NCBI RefSeq assembly: GCF_001429395.1 | Contig: NZ_LMJT01000015.1 | Location: forward strand, 21,154-85,153 | From: Allobosea sp. Root381 | Lineage (GTDB): Bacteria > Pseudomonadota > Alphaproteobacteria > Rhizobiales > Beijerinckiaceae | Direction: 5' to 3' | Length of the DNA: 64,000 bases | Shown: in pieces, positions 61,800 through 64,000 of the stretch | Position numbering within the stretch: position 1 is the stretch's first letter | How the letters are laid out: every line of letters begins with the position of its first letter | Program-made: the position numbers and the translations under genes | Notes under the pieces: model-generated | What the model was told of the DNA's origin: nothing | The model's input: only the letters and a program-made list of their open reading frames with translations | Databases searched by the model: none

Positions 61800-64000
61800 G
61801 GCTGACCCTCGACGCCATCGAGATTGACGAGCGGCCCCGACGGCCGCCCGACAGCGGCGGTCGTCGCGGGAGCGTCCGCGGCAATCCGCCAGCGGCCGTC
61901 CTCGCCCAGCACGAAGCGCCGCGCGATCTCGCCGAGGGAAAGCCCGCTCGGCAGCAGGGTTCCAAGCCGCGCCATGTCGCGAACCAGGGAGGTGCCGAAG
62001 CTGGGCGGAATGTCGACCACGTCGGAATCGAAGTCGATGATGAAGGCGTCGGTGGCCAGCCTGGCGCCGTTGACGGTGAGATAGAACGGGCGGCTCTTCG
62101 GGAAAAGCTGGGCGTCGTAGCCGTTGACCGGCGCGAGGCTGCGATTATTGGCGAAGATCGTCATGATCGGCGTGCGCAACGTCATGGCGCCGGGAACATC
62201 GGCCCTGATGATATGGAACGTTGCCGCGGTGGTGGCGAGCCTGCTGTCGCGCGCGGCGAAATTGCCGATCCGGACGCGCGGAGCGTCTATCGCGAGATCG
62301 ACGCTCTCGGCCACGGCGCTGCGCGAGCCGCCGATGTCGAGCGCCAGCGGCAGGCTGCCGCCGCTCGGGAGCTGGACGATGTCGGCGGCGATCCGCGTGC
62401 CCAGGATCGTGATGCTGGCGCCGGCGCCGAAGCGGCCGAGCCGGACCTCGTCGGGCGCGCTGATCGAGGCGCTCAGCGCCGCGCCATGGCCGATATCGAT
62501 GGAGCCCTGTCCGCTGATGCCCGCGAGCAGCGTCATGATGTCGGCCGCGGCGATGCGCTCGCCGCGGATCGAGCCCGCGGTAGAGAGGGCCATCGAGCCG
62601 TTCGAGGTCAGCGTACCGAAATCGATTCCGGCCTGGGCCGAGAACAGGTCGAGATCGCCGCCGATGGAGGCCTCGGTCACCTTCAGCGCGCCGATAGCGT
62701 CGATCTCGGTCAGGCCCTCGCTCCTCAGCCGGGCCAGCGTCACGCTTCCCGCGACAAGGCGCGCGTCCCCGGCGCTATCGAGCGTCTCGGCAAGGATCGC
62801 TCCATTCGCAGCGGCGAGCCGGAGACCGCTTGCCCCTGCGGTCAGACTGCCGATGCGCAGCGTGCCGCCGGAATTGGCCGTGGCAGCGCCGTAAATCCGC
62901 GCCGTGCCGAGCGTCTGGTCGCCGCCGGAGTGCAGGCCGGCATCACCGCGGGCGTCCAGCGCTGCGATGGCGAGTGGCCCCGTCGGGGCGCTCGCGGAGA
63001 CGCCGCGCGCTGCAAGCGAGGCGATGGTCACCGCGCCATAGCTCGAGACAGCCGCATCGCCGGCGATGTCGAGGCGATCCGCCGCGATGCCGGCATGGTG
63101 GGAGATCAGCGCCAGCCCTTGGCCGGTCGTGACGTCGCCCAGTACGACGAAGCCGCCCGCCTCGACCAAGCCGCTTCGACCGGCGGCCACCGTGTCGATG
63201 TCGATCTCCCCCGCTGCCGAGCGGACCGTGAGATCGTCTCCGGCGGTCGCCGAACCGAGGCTGACGGGTCCGTGGGCGGCGAGGGTAAGGGCATCGCCGG
63301 CGCTCAGCCGGGTCGCCTCGACCGAGCCGACGGAGAGCGTGAGCGTGCCGTCGCGGGCTTCCGCCATGGTGAAGCGAGCAGCGCCGCCGGCCTGGATGGT
63401 GACGTTGGTTCCGGCCGTGACCGTCGTGACATCGATCGCTCCGGCTGCATTCACCAGCAGCGCCGCCGCGGCCGAGAGCCCGGTCGCAATCACGTCTCCG
63501 GTCGTGGAGGAGACCGAGAGACCACCCGCTCTGATGGTCGCGGCTCCGAGCGTGACGGTGCCAGATGCCGAGAGGGCCGACCTGCTCCCCGCGTCGAGGC
63601 CGCCGATGGCCAGCATGCCGCCATTGGCCGCGACGGCGGTCGCGCCGCCGGCGCTCAGCGCATGCGTGATCGCGATGCTGGTCGCGGCCGTCACGGTCGC
63701 GTCGCCCGAGGTTGCGACCGAAGTCGCACTGATGCCGGCGCCACTCGAGGTGATGACGAGGTTGCCTGCGGCGGTCGTGGCACCGCCGAGCATGATGGCG
63801 CCGGAGGCGGAGAGGGCGGAGTTCGCACCGGCCTGGAGGTTGGCGATACCCAGGGTATTGCCGGTGGCGGTGGCTGCTCCGCCTGCAGTCAGGGAATTCG
63901 TGACCGAGATCGCGTGAGCCGCGGTCAGGTTCGCATCCCCGGCGACGCTCAGCGTGGCCGCCGTGATTCCGCCCGTGATTGAGGTGACGGCGAGGTTGCC
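61796..64000 (-). CDS. large exoprotein (TpsA, filamentous haemagglutinin-like), C-terminal part
   Basis: Partial gene: the frame stays open to the window edge, giving 734 residues of the C-terminus. It is built of degenerate beta-helix repeats of about 20 residues rich in Gly, Ala, Thr and Ser (for example AGDALTLAAHGPVSLGSATA, AGGLSVSSTTGDVIATGLSA), followed by a more complex C-terminal domain of about 200 residues from near RIAADIVQLPSGGSLPLALD to the end. The TPS recognition domain must lie beyond the right edge. It is secreted by the overlapping TpsB; the likely role is adhesion or contact with other cells, by family. Confidence 0.9.
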   Translation of the reverse strand, partial: GNLAVTSITGGITAATLSVAGDANLTAAHAISVTNSLTAGGAATATGNTLGIANLQAGANSALSASGAIMLGGATTAAGNLVITSSGAGISATSVATSGDATVTAATSIAITHALSAGGATAVAANGGMLAIGGLDAGSRSALSASGTVTLGAATIRAGGLSVSSTTGDVIATGLSAAAALLVNAAGAIDVTTVTAGTNVTIQAGGAARFTMAEARDGTLTLSVGSVEATRLSAGDALTLAAHGPVSLGSATAGDDLTVRSAAGEIDIDTVAAGRSGLVEAGGFVVLGDVTTGQGLALISHHAGIAADRLDIAGDAAVSSYGAVTIASLAARGVSASAPTGPLAIAALDARGDAGLHSGGDQTLGTARIYGAATANSGGTLRIGSLTAGASGLRLAAANGAILAETLDSAGDARLVAGSVTLARLRSEGLTEIDAIGALKVTEASIGGDLDLFSAQAGIDFGTLTSNGSMALSTAGSIRGERIAAADIMTLLAGISGQGSIDIGHGAALSASISAPDEVRLGRFGAGASITILGTRIAADIVQLPSGGSLPLALDIGGSRSAVAESVDLAIDAPRVRIGNFAARDSRLATTAATFHIIRADVPGAMTLRTPIMTIFANNRSLAPVNGYDAQLFPKSRPFYLTVNGARLATDAFIIDFDSDVVDIPPSFGTSLVRDMARLGTLLPSGLSLGEIARRFVLGEDGRWRIAADAPATTAAVGRPSGPLVNLDGVEGQP

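Noticed and set aside
61652..63982. Plus-strand frame of 776 codons opposite the TpsA exoprotein
   Set aside because: Composition of an antisense shadow. The minus-strand frame overlaps TpsB by ATGA and has beta-helix repeats.

Overview
The window is GC-rich, densely packed DNA that looks chromosomal. It most likely comes from an alphaproteobacterium of the order Hyphomicrobiales. A Bosea-like organism is plausible, but this is inferred from gene content (a GCG_CRPN-type small protein, SapC family, MarC family, DUF1330, DUF1446/DUF4387 and many LysR/TetR regulators) and not proved. No rRNA, tRNA, CRISPR array, integrase or transposase is visible. Because of the GC-rich codon bias, very long antisense open frames shadow many of the genes; these were rejected.

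Layout. 25-5799: a sugar-type ABC uptake operon (FAD oxidoreductase, two permeases, binding protein) diverging from a LacI regulator, with a CG-centred palindrome between them. 6078-8602: an MFS exporter, an aldo/keto reductase reduced to its two ends, and a LysR regulator. 8759-18345: a membrane-anchored OmpR-type regulator with TPRs diverging from a giant autotransporter with 19-residue repeats. 18804-20818: a cysteine-rich secreted protein, a LuxR-type regulator and a frameshifted Tat-exported small protein. 20952-25997: a periplasmic molybdenum hydroxylase operon (unknown exported protein, Tat-exported large subunit, 2Fe-2S subunit, diheme cytochrome). 26328-32282: a cobalamin-uptake operon (methyltransferase, TonB receptor, binding protein, permease, ATPase) behind a clear cobalamin riboswitch.

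32393-36986: a TauE-type exporter with a divergent LysR, then an EamA transporter, DUF1330 protein and enoyl-CoA hydratase diverging from a TetR regulator with a palindrome at its start codon. 37118-39912: cysD-cysNC sulfate activation. 40031-42224: an alpha/beta hydrolase and a TetR regulator. 42481-47438: a run of exported or membrane proteins (GCG_CRPN, Spy-like, MliC-like, lipoprotein, secreted lipase-like hydrolase, membrane protein, diheme cytochrome c). 47464-50886: a MarC protein and a citrulline-to-proline operon (ctlX, ornithine cyclodeaminase) with a divergent Lrp regulator.

51224-54601: a stand-alone amino-acid-adenylating enzyme, a carrier protein and a convergent polytopic membrane protein with an MBOAT-like segment. 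This resembles the logic of Dlt D-alanylation and is the best candidate for an undescribed system. 54770-59185: a LysR regulator, a DUF1446-DUF4387 fusion protein and a 2-hydroxycarboxylate-type transporter. 59419-64000: a two-partner secretion operon (TpsA cut by the window edge, then TpsB) followed closely by a SapC-family gene.
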